From: S010-17 sp036478895
GTDB lineage: Bacteria > Bacteroidota > Bacteroidia > Flavobacteriales > Flavobacteriaceae
Direction: 5' to 3'
Length of the DNA: 20,871 nucleotides
NCBI GenBank assembly: GCA_036478895.1
Contig: JAZGEV010000021.1
Location: 1-20,871, forward strand
In this document: piece after piece, positions 1 to 6,958 of the stretch
Layout of the letters: each line of letters opens with the position of its first letter
How positions within the stretch are numbered: position 1 is the first letter of the stretch
Program-made: the position numbers and the translations under genes
Notes under the pieces: model-generated
Database searches by the model: none
What the model was told of the DNA's origin: nothing
What the model saw: the letters and a program-made list of their open reading frames with translations, nothing else

Positions 1-27
1 ATTGGCATTAATATTGCGATAAAATAG
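1..27 (+). CDS. Possible C-terminal end of an upstream gene (partial)
   Basis: Reading from base 1 gives eight residues, IGINIAIK, followed by a TAG stop at 25-27. The alternating hydrophobic pattern would suit the last beta strand of an outer-membrane protein, but eight codons cannot identify a family. The other two plus frames also stop early (at 20-22 and 7-9), so the choice of frame is a guess. If real, its stop lies 23 bases before the next start codon, so the two could share a transcript. Confidence 0.25.
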   Translation: MGINIAIK

Positions 28-50
28 ATTGACGACTAATTAATTTTTAA

Positions 51-776
51 ATGTATAGACTTTATTATTTTTCGATTTTTCTATTTGTAACTATTGGAGT
101 TTCTTCTCAAAACGATACCATTAAAAAAAGCGCTTCAAAATTGGAAAATATTCCAGAAATAAAACGGATTAATGCACGTATAATTGAAGAGGAATTGCCT
201 CAAGCAATTGTAGATGAACCCCAAGAAAATAATGAAGATGTTATTATAGTGAATGATGTAGAAATACCAACGCAGCTTCCAAAAGAAGAAGCACAAATTC
301 CAAATGAATCTAAATCAAAATATTCTGTTAGAGAAGACGATGAAAAACATGATTTTATGTTAGGTCCAAAACCATTTGATAATGATGTGTTAGTTGTTAA
401 AAGATTTGACGGTAAAGATGTGTCTGAAACAAAGCTCATAACAGGGCAAGATTTGGGAACCATTGAAAGTAATACAAAATCGATACGCATAGAATACAAA
501 GATTTTGGTATGGTAGATGGCGATAGAGTTCGTATTTATTTAAACGAAGATATTATAGAAAGTAATGTTCATCTCGACGGACTTTTTTATACTAAATACA
601 TTAAGTTATCTACCAAAGGATTTAACAGAATAGACATCCAAGCTATAAATCAAGGTTTTGTTGGTCCCAATACAGCAGAATTTATAGTATATGATGATAA
701 AGGAAAAGTTATAGCACATAAATCTTGGAATTTGCAAACTGGAAATATCGCTACGTTAGGAATTGTAAAATTTTAG
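51..776 (+). CDS. Exported protein of unknown function, flavobacterial-type
   Basis: This 241-residue protein starts with a signal peptide (about residues 1-19, ending in VSSQ before an N-terminal Asn, a common flavobacterial cleavage context). Residues 25-100 are acidic, rich in Glu, Pro and Asn, and probably disordered, like a periplasmic linker. Residues about 103-241 look like one compact beta-rich domain, containing the stretches VDGDRVRIYLNED, FNRIDIQAINQGFVGPNTAEF and TGNIATLGIVKF. I recognise the style of this C-terminal domain from unnamed Flavobacteriaceae proteins but know no function for it. No catalytic motif, lipobox or T9SS sorting domain is visible. It precedes a LysM protein on the same strand (60-base gap), which suggests a cell-envelope role; that is inference from context only. 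Confidence 0.85.
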   Translation: MYRLYYFSIFLFVTIGVSSQNDTIKKSASKLENIPEIKRINARIIEEELPQAIVDEPQENNEDVIIVNDVEIPTQLPKEEAQIPNESKSKYSVREDDEKHDFMLGPKPFDNDVLVVKRFDGKDVSETKLITGQDLGTIESNTKSIRIEYKDFGMVDGDRVRIYLNEDIIESNVHLDGLFYTKYIKLSTKGFNRIDIQAINQGFVGPNTAEFIVYDDKGKVIAHKSWNLQTGNIATLGIVKF

Positions 777-808
777 GATTTATACTCAATTAATAATATA
801 TATTTTTT

Positions 809-816
809 TATTTTTG
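809..816 (+). promoter_or_regulatory. Candidate -7 promoter element for the LysM gene
   Basis: TATTTTTG fits the Bacteroidota -7 consensus TAnnTTTG and lies 20 bases before the LysM start codon, the usual distance for a short leader. I see no convincing TTG-type -33 box about 18 bases upstream, so this is a one-box match in an AT-rich spacer. Confidence 0.4.
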
Positions 817-836
817 TAAAAAAAACAACCGTAATC

Positions 837-1337
837 ATGATTGAAACCTCTAAAAAATTAATAGGCTTACTTATATTAATTTATTCTATTACTGCCTTTT
901 CACAACAAAAGGATGGCTATTTTATAATTCTTGATGGTAAGAAAGTGTTTATTGAGAATACAGTTAAAGAAAATAGAACTATTGCATTACCAAACGAAGA
1001 TTCTAACCAAAGTGTTAAAAGCATTGGAATACATATTGTGAAAAAAGGAGAGAATTTATATTCAATTTCTAGACTATATGGTATTACAGTAGAAGAACTT
1101 TCTAAATTAAATAATTTTTCAAAAGGGTATAATACAAGTGTTGGTGATAGATTAAAGATATCTGGTTTTTCCAAAACTGTAACTAAAGGCAACAATGCTT
1201 CTTATCATATTGTTGTTAAGGGGAATACCTTATATTCATTGGCTAAAAAATACGGTATTACAATTGAAAAGCTAAAAAAACTTAATAATATTTACGATAA
1301 TACAATATTAATTGGTCAGCGATTAAAACTGAATTAA
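837..1337 (+). CDS. LysM domain protein, two repeats, exported
   Basis: A 166-residue protein that probably binds peptidoglycan. It has an N-terminal signal sequence (residues about 5-23, ending TAFSQ), a linker of about 40 residues, then two LysM repeats at about 66-109 and 123-166. Both repeats show the family pattern: a His-Ile-Val start, a KGxxLYS(I/L)(S/A)xxYGIT core, a LxxLNN turn and a closing GxRLK(I/L). The second repeat ends at the C-terminus, and no catalytic domain (amidase, NlpC/P60 or M23) is attached, so it is more likely a binding or scaffold protein than a hydrolase. The stop codon overlaps the stop of the convergent topoisomerase gene by four bases. Confidence 0.9.
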   Translation: MIETSKKLIGLLILIYSITAFSQQKDGYFIILDGKKVFIENTVKENRTIALPNEDSNQSVKSIGIHIVKKGENLYSISRLYGITVEELSKLNNFSKGYNTSVGDRLKISGFSKTVTKGNNASYHIVVKGNTLYSLAKKYGITIEKLKKLNNIYDNTILIGQRLKLN

Positions 1338-3655
1338 TTAGTCGTCAACATTTTAATAATCAATTCTTTTGTTATTGTTTGACCATTAGCATTTTTTCTA
1401 ATGTCAGTAAACAAGTACGTAAAATTACAGCCGTTTTTGTAATGACTACAACCGTAGGCTGTTTTCCCTTTTAAAATTTGACCTTTTTTACATTTAGGGC
1501 AAATTAAAACTTCCGGTTTCACTGTTTTTTTATTTTTAGAATGATCTAATTTTAATTTAAAGCCATCGCTAAAACGTATAATGCCATCTATTCTTCCATT
1601 ATCGGATGAAAAACCTTTTAGATTTACAGTGCTTCCTTTATCTAGTAAACGGATAAATTGATTTTCAGATATTTTCTTATCCATAAACAGAAAAGGTATT
1701 AAAAAGTCACAACCATTCTTAAAATTACTGCATCCATAAGCATTACTACCTTTTAATAAACTGCCTTTTTTACATTTAGGACAAGAATAATGTGTGATAT
1801 TTTTTTTTGCTTTTGTTTCTGGTTTTTTACTTTTAAGATCTTTATTTTGCTCTTTTAATAAATTTTCTGCAGAAATATTTGCTCTAAATTTTTCACTACG
1901 TACTTCATAAACCAATTGGTCTACCATTTTTTTCATATTATTAATAAACGTACCTGCATTAAAGTTTCCTTTTTCAATTTCTTTCAATTGTTTTTCCCAT
2001 CGTCCAGTTAATTCGGCAGATTTTAACAAACTATTTTTAATAGTATCAATCAATTTTACACCAGTTTGAGTTGGTAATAATTGTTTTTTCTTGCGTTCAA
2101 TATATTTCCGTCTAAATAATGTTTCAATGATATTTGCTCTTGTAGAAGGTCTTCCAATACCATTTTCTTTCATTGCATCACGTAAATCATCATCATCTAT
2201 CTGCTTTCCAGCAGTTTCCATAGCGCGCAATAGGGTTGCTTCTGTATAATATTTTGGTGCTTTGGTTTCTTTTTCTAAAAAAGACGGTTCGTGTTTTCCT
2301 CTTTCTCCTTTTATAAAACTTGGAAGCAAAGCGCTTTTTTCTTCTGCTTTTGTATTTGCGTTTTCTGTTTTTTTAGTTTCAAAAACAAGTTTCCAGCCTT
2401 TATTAATTATTTCTTTACCAGTAGTTCTAAACGTAATTTCGGCAGCTTTTCCAATAACAGCTGTATTAGACACGTCACAATCGGGATAAAAAACAGCAAT
2501 AAAACGTTTGGTAATAATATCGTAAACACGTTGTTGATTGTATTGTAAATTCATTTCAACACCTGTGGGAATTATAGCGTGGTGATCGGTTACTTTTTTA
2601 TCGTTAAAAACTTTGGATGTTTTTTTAATTTTTTTACCAATTAAAACAGTGGTTAGATGATTGTATTTTTTTAGGTTGCTTAAAATGCCATTTACTTTTG
2701 GATAGACATCATTTGGTAAAAAAGTGGTATCTACTCTTGGATAAGTAACTACTTTCTGCTCATATAATTTTTGAACCATTTTTAGGGTTTCATCGGCTGT
2801 AAAGCCAAATTTTGTATTGCAGTAAACTTGTAAACCTGTTAAATCGAACAATTTAGGAGCGTATTCTTTTCCTTTTTTCTTGGTAACCGATACTATTTCA
2901 AAATCACTTTCTTTAACTTTATTGGCCAATATTTGTCCGTCTTCTTTGTTTTGAAAACGTCCTTCTTCACAATTAAACTGTGTATCTCTATACAAGGTTT
3001 GTAGTTCCCAATAGGGTTTTGGAATAAAATTTTGAATTTCTTTATAACGTCTTACCAACATGGCTAATGTAGGTGTTTGCACACGACCAACGGATAAAAC
3101 TTGCTTGTAGCCACCGTGTTTTACTGTATATAAACGGGTTGCATTCATTCCTAAAAGCCAATCGCCAATGGCTCTAGAAAAACCAGCATAATAAAGATTG
3201 TCATAATTGGATGCAGGTTTAAGATTATTGAAACCTTCTTTTATAGCTTCGGTTGTTAATGATGAAATCCATAAACGTTCTACTTTACCAGTATAGCCAG
3301 CTTGATTTATAACCCAACGTTGAATTAATTCTCCTTCTTGACCAGCATCACCACAGTTTATAATAAGGTCTGCTTTGTCAAACAAACTTTTTACAATATT
3401 AAATTGTTTTTGGATGCCATCATTGCTTGTAACTTTGGTTTGAAATTTTGGCGGTAACATTGGTAAATTATTCAAATCCCAACTTTTCCAATAAGGCTTA
3501 TAATCGTGAGGTTCAAACAAGGTACATAAATGGCCAAAAGTATATGTAACCGCATAGCCATTGCCTTCAAAGTAGCCATCGCGTTTTGTGTTTGCACCAA
3601 GTACTTGGGCAATTTCTCTGGCAACAGATGGTTTTTCGGCAATACAAACTTTCAT
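1334..3655 (-). CDS. topB: DNA topoisomerase III
   Basis: A 773-residue type IA topoisomerase, which passes single strands through a transient 5'-phosphotyrosyl break and decatenates DNA. The TOPRIM domain starts at MKVCIAEKPSVAREIA (catalytic Glu7) and carries its acidic motif as GDAGQEGEL (Asp103, Glu107, Glu109). The type IA core follows, with LSVGRVQTPT near 187-196 and the active-site segment TYPRVDT, where Tyr305 should be the nucleophile. The C-terminus adds two near-identical four-Cys zinc ribbons (CPKC...GC...GC) joined by a short linker, as in the DUF3945/topoisomerase zinc-ribbon tails of Bacteroidota TopB. Length is slightly above E. coli TopB because of these fingers. The gene is convergent with the LysM gene and divergent from the DEAD-box helicase operon. 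Confidence 0.95.
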   Translation of the reverse strand: MKVCIAEKPSVAREIAQVLGANTKRDGYFEGNGYAVTYTFGHLCTLFEPHDYKPYWKSWDLNNLPMLPPKFQTKVTSNDGIQKQFNIVKSLFDKADLIINCGDAGQEGELIQRWVINQAGYTGKVERLWISSLTTEAIKEGFNNLKPASNYDNLYYAGFSRAIGDWLLGMNATRLYTVKHGGYKQVLSVGRVQTPTLAMLVRRYKEIQNFIPKPYWELQTLYRDTQFNCEEGRFQNKEDGQILANKVKESDFEIVSVTKKKGKEYAPKLFDLTGLQVYCNTKFGFTADETLKMVQKLYEQKVVTYPRVDTTFLPNDVYPKVNGILSNLKKYNHLTTVLIGKKIKKTSKVFNDKKVTDHHAIIPTGVEMNLQYNQQRVYDIITKRFIAVFYPDCDVSNTAVIGKAAEITFRTTGKEIINKGWKLVFETKKTENANTKAEEKSALLPSFIKGERGKHEPSFLEKETKAPKYYTEATLLRAMETAGKQIDDDDLRDAMKENGIGRPSTRANIIETLFRRKYIERKKKQLLPTQTGVKLIDTIKNSLLKSAELTGRWEKQLKEIEKGNFNAGTFINNMKKMVDQLVYEVRSEKFRANISAENLLKEQNKDLKSKKPETKAKKNITHYSCPKCKKGSLLKGSNAYGCSNFKNGCDFLIPFLFMDKKISENQFIRLLDKGSTVNLKGFSSDNGRIDGIIRFSDGFKLKLDHSKNKKTVKPEVLICPKCKKGQILKGKTAYGCSHYKNGCNFTYLFTDIRKNANGQTITKELIIKMLTTN

Positions 3656-3693
3656 ACTTTTTATAAGATTGAATCATTCAATAATCAAGAATT

Positions 3694-3701
3694 CAAAATT
3701 A
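3694..3701 (-). promoter_or_regulatory. Candidate -7 promoter element for topB
   Basis: Read on the minus strand this is TAATTTTG, a match to TAnnTTTG about 38 bases before the topB start. The same octamer recurs on the minus strand at 3735-3742, so either could be used. No clear -33 box is visible for either. Confidence 0.3.
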
Positions 3702-3748
3702 AACAATCAAAATGTAAAATTCTTTATTTTCATTCAAAATTATAAACA

Positions 3749-3756
3749 TATCTTTG
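3749..3756 (+). promoter_or_regulatory. Candidate -7 promoter element for the DEAD-helicase operon
   Basis: TATCTTTG fits TAnnTTTG and would start transcription near 3763, giving a leader of about 100 bases before the helicase start at 3864. That leader is longer than the 20-35 bases predicted for other genes in this window, which leaves room for leader regulation. I found no stable hairpin or T-run in it. The -33 box is not evident. Confidence 0.4.
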
Positions 3757-3863
3757 CAGCAGAATTAAAATTTTGTTTATTTAATATTCGTTTCGATTTA
3801 TTTTTAAGCAAAGAACAGGTAAGCAATGAGAAAGCTTAAAAATTAATAAACAAATAGAGTAAA

Positions 3864-4973
3864 ATGACATTTAAAGAATTAGGCATAAAAAAAGAATTTA
3901 TTGAAGGATTAAATGAATTAGGAATACTAATTCCATCAGAAATTCAAAAACAAACCATTCCAATTTTATTAGCAGATAAAACTGATTTTATTGGTTTAGC
4001 GCAAACAGGAACTGGGAAAACAGCTGCATTTGGTTTACCAGTTTTAGATCAGGTAGATCCAAATACGCCATTAACTCAAGCGTTAATTTTATCACCAACG
4101 CGAGAATTAGTGCAACAAATTAAAAAACAATTATTTAAATTTACAAAATATTGTGACGATAAAATATTTGTAGAAGCCGTTTTTGGTGGTGAAAAAATTG
4201 ACCGTCAAATTAGTAATTTAAAGCGTCCAACACACGTAATTGTTGCAACTCCAGGTAGATTAATTGATTTAATAGAACGTAAGTCCGTTAATTTAAGAAA
4301 CGTGCAAACCATTGTTTTGGATGAGGCAGATGAAATGCTGAGTATGGGTTTTAAACAAGAACTGACCAAAATTTTAGATTATACAAACGGAACACGAAAC
4401 ACATGGTTATTTTCAGCCACGTTTCCCGAAGAAATTCAACGTATTGTAAAAACATATATGACTGGTGATATTGCAAGAGTAGAAGTGAATAAAGACGCTT
4501 TGGTGAATGCAAATATTACACATCAATATAAATTAACATCGGTTAAAAATAAATTAGATGTTTTAATTCAATTACTTGAAGAGAAAGGTGAGGAGCGAGG
4601 CATTATTTTTTGCAGAACTAAACTGGGAACACAAAAATTAGCAGCCGAGTTGAAAGAAGAAGGTTTTTCCGTTGGAGCACTTGAAGGCGATATGCAACAG
4701 AAAGAACGCGATAAAGTAATGCGTGCTTTCAAAAAAGAGAATGTACAATATATGGTTTCTACAGATGTTTCTGCACGAGGCATTGATGTGAGAGATTTAG
4801 GTTTTATAATACATCATCAATTGCCCGAAAAAATGGAATATTATACGCATCGTAGTGGAAGAACAGCACGTGCAGGAAAATCTGGTTTTTCAATTGCATT
4901 GATATTGCCTAGTGAATTACAACAAGTTTATGATATAGAACGCAAACTGAATGTTAAGTTTGAAGAAATATGA
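3864..4973 (+). CDS. DEAD-box ATP-dependent RNA helicase
   Basis: A 369-residue DEAD-box helicase that unwinds or remodels RNA duplexes using ATP; such proteins act in ribosome assembly, mRNA turnover and cold growth. The motifs appear in order: Phe3 and the Q motif IPSEIQKQ (Gln28), motif I AQTGTGKT (46-53), PTREL (78-82), TPGR (129-132), DEAD (153-156), SAT (184-186), then in the second RecA lobe STDVSARGID and HRSGRTARAG. It stops soon after motif VI, so it is the bare two-lobe core without the basic tail seen in RhlE or DeaD; a specific subfamily name is not justified. It heads a tightly packed operon, and its TGA stop overlaps the next gene's ATG in an ATGA junction. Confidence 0.95.
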   Translation: MTFKELGIKKEFIEGLNELGILIPSEIQKQTIPILLADKTDFIGLAQTGTGKTAAFGLPVLDQVDPNTPLTQALILSPTRELVQQIKKQLFKFTKYCDDKIFVEAVFGGEKIDRQISNLKRPTHVIVATPGRLIDLIERKSVNLRNVQTIVLDEADEMLSMGFKQELTKILDYTNGTRNTWLFSATFPEEIQRIVKTYMTGDIARVEVNKDALVNANITHQYKLTSVKNKLDVLIQLLEEKGEERGIIFCRTKLGTQKLAAELKEEGFSVGALEGDMQQKERDKVMRAFKKENVQYMVSTDVSARGIDVRDLGFIIHHQLPEKMEYYTHRSGRTARAGKSGFSIALILPSELQQVYDIERKLNVKFEEI

Positions 4974-5974
4974 TGAATAAGCAACTAATTCTGGCAGAAA
5001 GACCAATTGGGTTTCCAACCAAAAAAACTTGGCGCTTAGAAAAGAATAATGTGCCAATTTTAAAAGAAGGCGAATTATTAATTGAACAACATTATGTATC
5101 TTTAGATCCTGCAATGCGTAGATGGATGAATGCGGGTAAATCATACATTGAACCTGTTGGAATTAATGACGTTATGCGTGCAGGTTCAATTGGTAAAGTG
5201 ATACAAGTTAATAAGCATTCTACATTTAAAGTTGGCGACTGTTTAACTGGTTGGGGTGGCGTACAGCAATACGTTGTAACATCAGGTAAAGATTGGTATA
5301 AAGTAAATGATGAAATTGCACCAATGCCTTTGTATTTAAGTACATTGGGAATGCCTGGAATGACAGCTTATTTTGGAATACTTAATGTTGGTAAAATAAA
5401 AAAAGGCGATATTGTTTTGGTTTCTGGAGCAGCTGGCGCCGTTGGAAGTATTGTTGGTCAAATAGCCAAAATAAAAGGATGTAAAGTAGTTGGGATAGCT
5501 GGTGGTAAAGAAAAATGTGACTATTTAGTGAATGAATTAGGCTTTGATAGCGCTATAGATTATAAATCGGATAATGTTATTGCAGCAATTAAAGAACATT
5601 GCCCAAAAGGTATTGATGTATTTTTTGATAATGTTGGCGGTGAAATATTGGATGCTGCATTAACACGACTTAGAAAAAATGCACGAATTGTTATTTGTGG
5701 CGCCATATCTCAATACAACGCAACTAAAAAAATTAAAGGGCCAAGTAATTATTTATCGTTGTTAGTTAGTAGAGCAACTATGCAAGGTATGGTTGTGCTA
5801 GATTACGCCTCAGAATACGCAATTGCAGCGAAAGAAATGGGGCAATGGATGCATCAAGGCACGTTAAAAAGTAGAGAAGCCATTTTTTATGGTATTGAAA
5901 ATTTTGAAACTACTTTTGAAAAACTATTTACAGGCGATAAGAAAGGAAAATTAGTATTGAAAGTTAAAGAATGA
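4970..5974 (+). CDS. NADP-dependent MDR-family oxidoreductase (alkenal/prostaglandin reductase-like)
   Basis: A 334-residue zinc-free medium-chain dehydrogenase/reductase of the group that includes leukotriene B4 12-hydroxydehydrogenase/prostaglandin reductase and CurA. These enzymes reduce the C=C bond of alpha,beta-unsaturated carbonyls with NADPH. The N-terminal half has SLDPAMRRWM (about 44-53), typical of the subfamily, and the Rossmann fold has SGAAGAVGS (152-160) followed by GQIAKIKGCKVVGIAGG. FFDNVGGEILDAAL is also characteristic. The structural and catalytic zinc ligands of alcohol dehydrogenases are absent, as expected. Start is at 4970 (ATGATG), four bases inside the helicase gene; the second ATG at 4973 is an equally good start. 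The 4-base overlaps on both sides suggest translational coupling. The physiological substrate is unknown. Confidence 0.92.
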   Translation: MMNKQLILAERPIGFPTKKTWRLEKNNVPILKEGELLIEQHYVSLDPAMRRWMNAGKSYIEPVGINDVMRAGSIGKVIQVNKHSTFKVGDCLTGWGGVQQYVVTSGKDWYKVNDEIAPMPLYLSTLGMPGMTAYFGILNVGKIKKGDIVLVSGAAGAVGSIVGQIAKIKGCKVVGIAGGKEKCDYLVNELGFDSAIDYKSDNVIAAIKEHCPKGIDVFFDNVGGEILDAALTRLRKNARIVICGAISQYNATKKIKGPSNYLSLLVSRATMQGMVVLDYASEYAIAAKEMGQWMHQGTLKSREAIFYGIENFETTFEKLFTGDKKGKLVLKVKE

Positions 5975-6603
5975 ATTTAATATATAGTTTAGACATCATT
6001 GGAACATTTGCCTTTGCGGTAAGTGGTGCATTGGTTGCATCAAAAAAGAATTATGATTTATTTGGTGTTGTTATTATTGCATTTGTTACAGCTGTTGGTG
6101 GTGGCATGATGCGTGATGTATTGATAAATTACCATCCAATAAATTGGATTGGAGATTTAAACTACATTTGGACCATTTTAAGTGCCGTAGTATTTACAAT
6201 CATGTTTAAGAGTAAAATTGCACCTTGGAGTAAAACCATGTTCATTTTTGATACTGTTGGTATTGCAGTTTTTACTTTGTTAGGGACAGAAAAAGGATTA
6301 AATTTTGGGCTGCATCCTTTTGTTGCGGCAGTTATGGGAGTTGTTTCGGCTGTGATGGGTGGTGTTTTACGCGATGTTTTAACTCAAAAAACACCTTTAA
6401 TTTTTAAAAAAGAAATCTATGCGTTGGCGTGCTTTATTGGTGCTTTTGTGTTTTTAATATTAAATCATTATAAATTAAGCCTTCAAATACAATATGTTAT
6501 CACTATTATAACTGTGATAATAATTCGTGTTATTGCTGTAAAGTATCATCTAGAATTACCAAAGATAAAAGAAGATCTTTTTGGAAAACCATTAAAAAAA
6601 TAG
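5971..6603 (+). CDS. TRIC/UPF0126 family membrane protein (putative cation channel)
   Basis: A 210-residue inner-membrane protein of the YicG/UPF0126 family, the bacterial relatives of trimeric intracellular cation (TRIC) channels. Seven hydrophobic segments can be counted. The family's internal duplication is plain: a glycine-rich VGGGMMRDV near residues 42-50 and MGGVLRDVLT near 129-138 occupy equivalent places in the two three-helix repeats, each with the conserved Arg-Asp pair. TRIC homologues from prokaryotes form trimeric K+/Na+ channels; transport by this protein is inferred from family membership. Its ATG overlaps the oxidoreductase stop by four bases, and the next gene starts four bases after its own stop. 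Confidence 0.92.
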   Translation: MNLIYSLDIIGTFAFAVSGALVASKKNYDLFGVVIIAFVTAVGGGMMRDVLINYHPINWIGDLNYIWTILSAVVFTIMFKSKIAPWSKTMFIFDTVGIAVFTLLGTEKGLNFGLHPFVAAVMGVVSAVMGGVLRDVLTQKTPLIFKKEIYALACFIGAFVFLILNHYKLSLQIQYVITIITVIIIRVIAVKYHLELPKIKEDLFGKPLKK

Positions 6604-6607
6604 AATT

Positions 6608-6880
6608 ATGGGATTAACAAATAATGATGTAATGAAAAAATTGCGTGTAGCACATAAACTACGCGACACAGATATTGTGAAAATATTAGAATTGGTTGAT
6701 TTTAAAGTAACTACAAGTGAGCTTGGTGCTATTTTTAGGCGTGAAGGTCATCCAAAATATATGGAATGTGGCGATCAATTTTTACGTAATTTTTTAAATG
6801 GTTTGGTCATTCACTTACGCGGTCCTATGCCCGATAAGAGAAAAGATGATTTAAAAAAACATCCAAATAAGGACAAATAG
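6608..6880 (+). CDS. DUF1456 family protein, single-repeat form
   Basis: A 90-residue soluble protein of the DUF1456/YehS family, function unknown. E. coli YehS, as I recall it, has two related repeats in about 156 residues. This protein matches only the second: NNDVMKKLRVAHKL, then YMECGDQFLRNFLNGL, which corresponds to the ECGDQFLRYFLRGL segment of YehS. The tail after residue 73 is short and Lys/Asp-rich. The gene is complete, with a start four bases after the TRIC stop and no trace of a second repeat upstream, so the short form looks genuine rather than truncated. It is the last gene of the helicase operon. Confidence 0.88.
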   Translation: MGLTNNDVMKKLRVAHKLRDTDIVKILELVDFKVTTSELGAIFRREGHPKYMECGDQFLRNFLNGLVIHLRGPMPDKRKDDLKKHPNKDK

Positions 6881-6958
6881 TATCGTTTAAAAGTTAAATT
6901 TTAGTTTGTAACTGTTTTTTTAAATATATTAGCACTCTAATAATTTAAAACAAATATA

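Noticed and set aside
200..499. 99-codon open frame on the minus strand inside the first gene
   Set aside because: Antisense shadow of the 51-776 gene; its Ser/Phe-rich content simply mirrors the Glu/Asn/Lys codons opposite, and it has no promoter or family features.
2262..2548. Two overlapping plus-strand frames inside topB
   Set aside because: Phe/Ser-rich complements of Lys-rich topB codons; no start context and no conserved features.
3530..3839. Plus-strand frames spanning the topB start and the divergent intergenic region
   Set aside because: They begin inside topB antisense and continue through promoter-like AT-rich sequence; the translations look like random Phe/Ile/Asn/Lys text.
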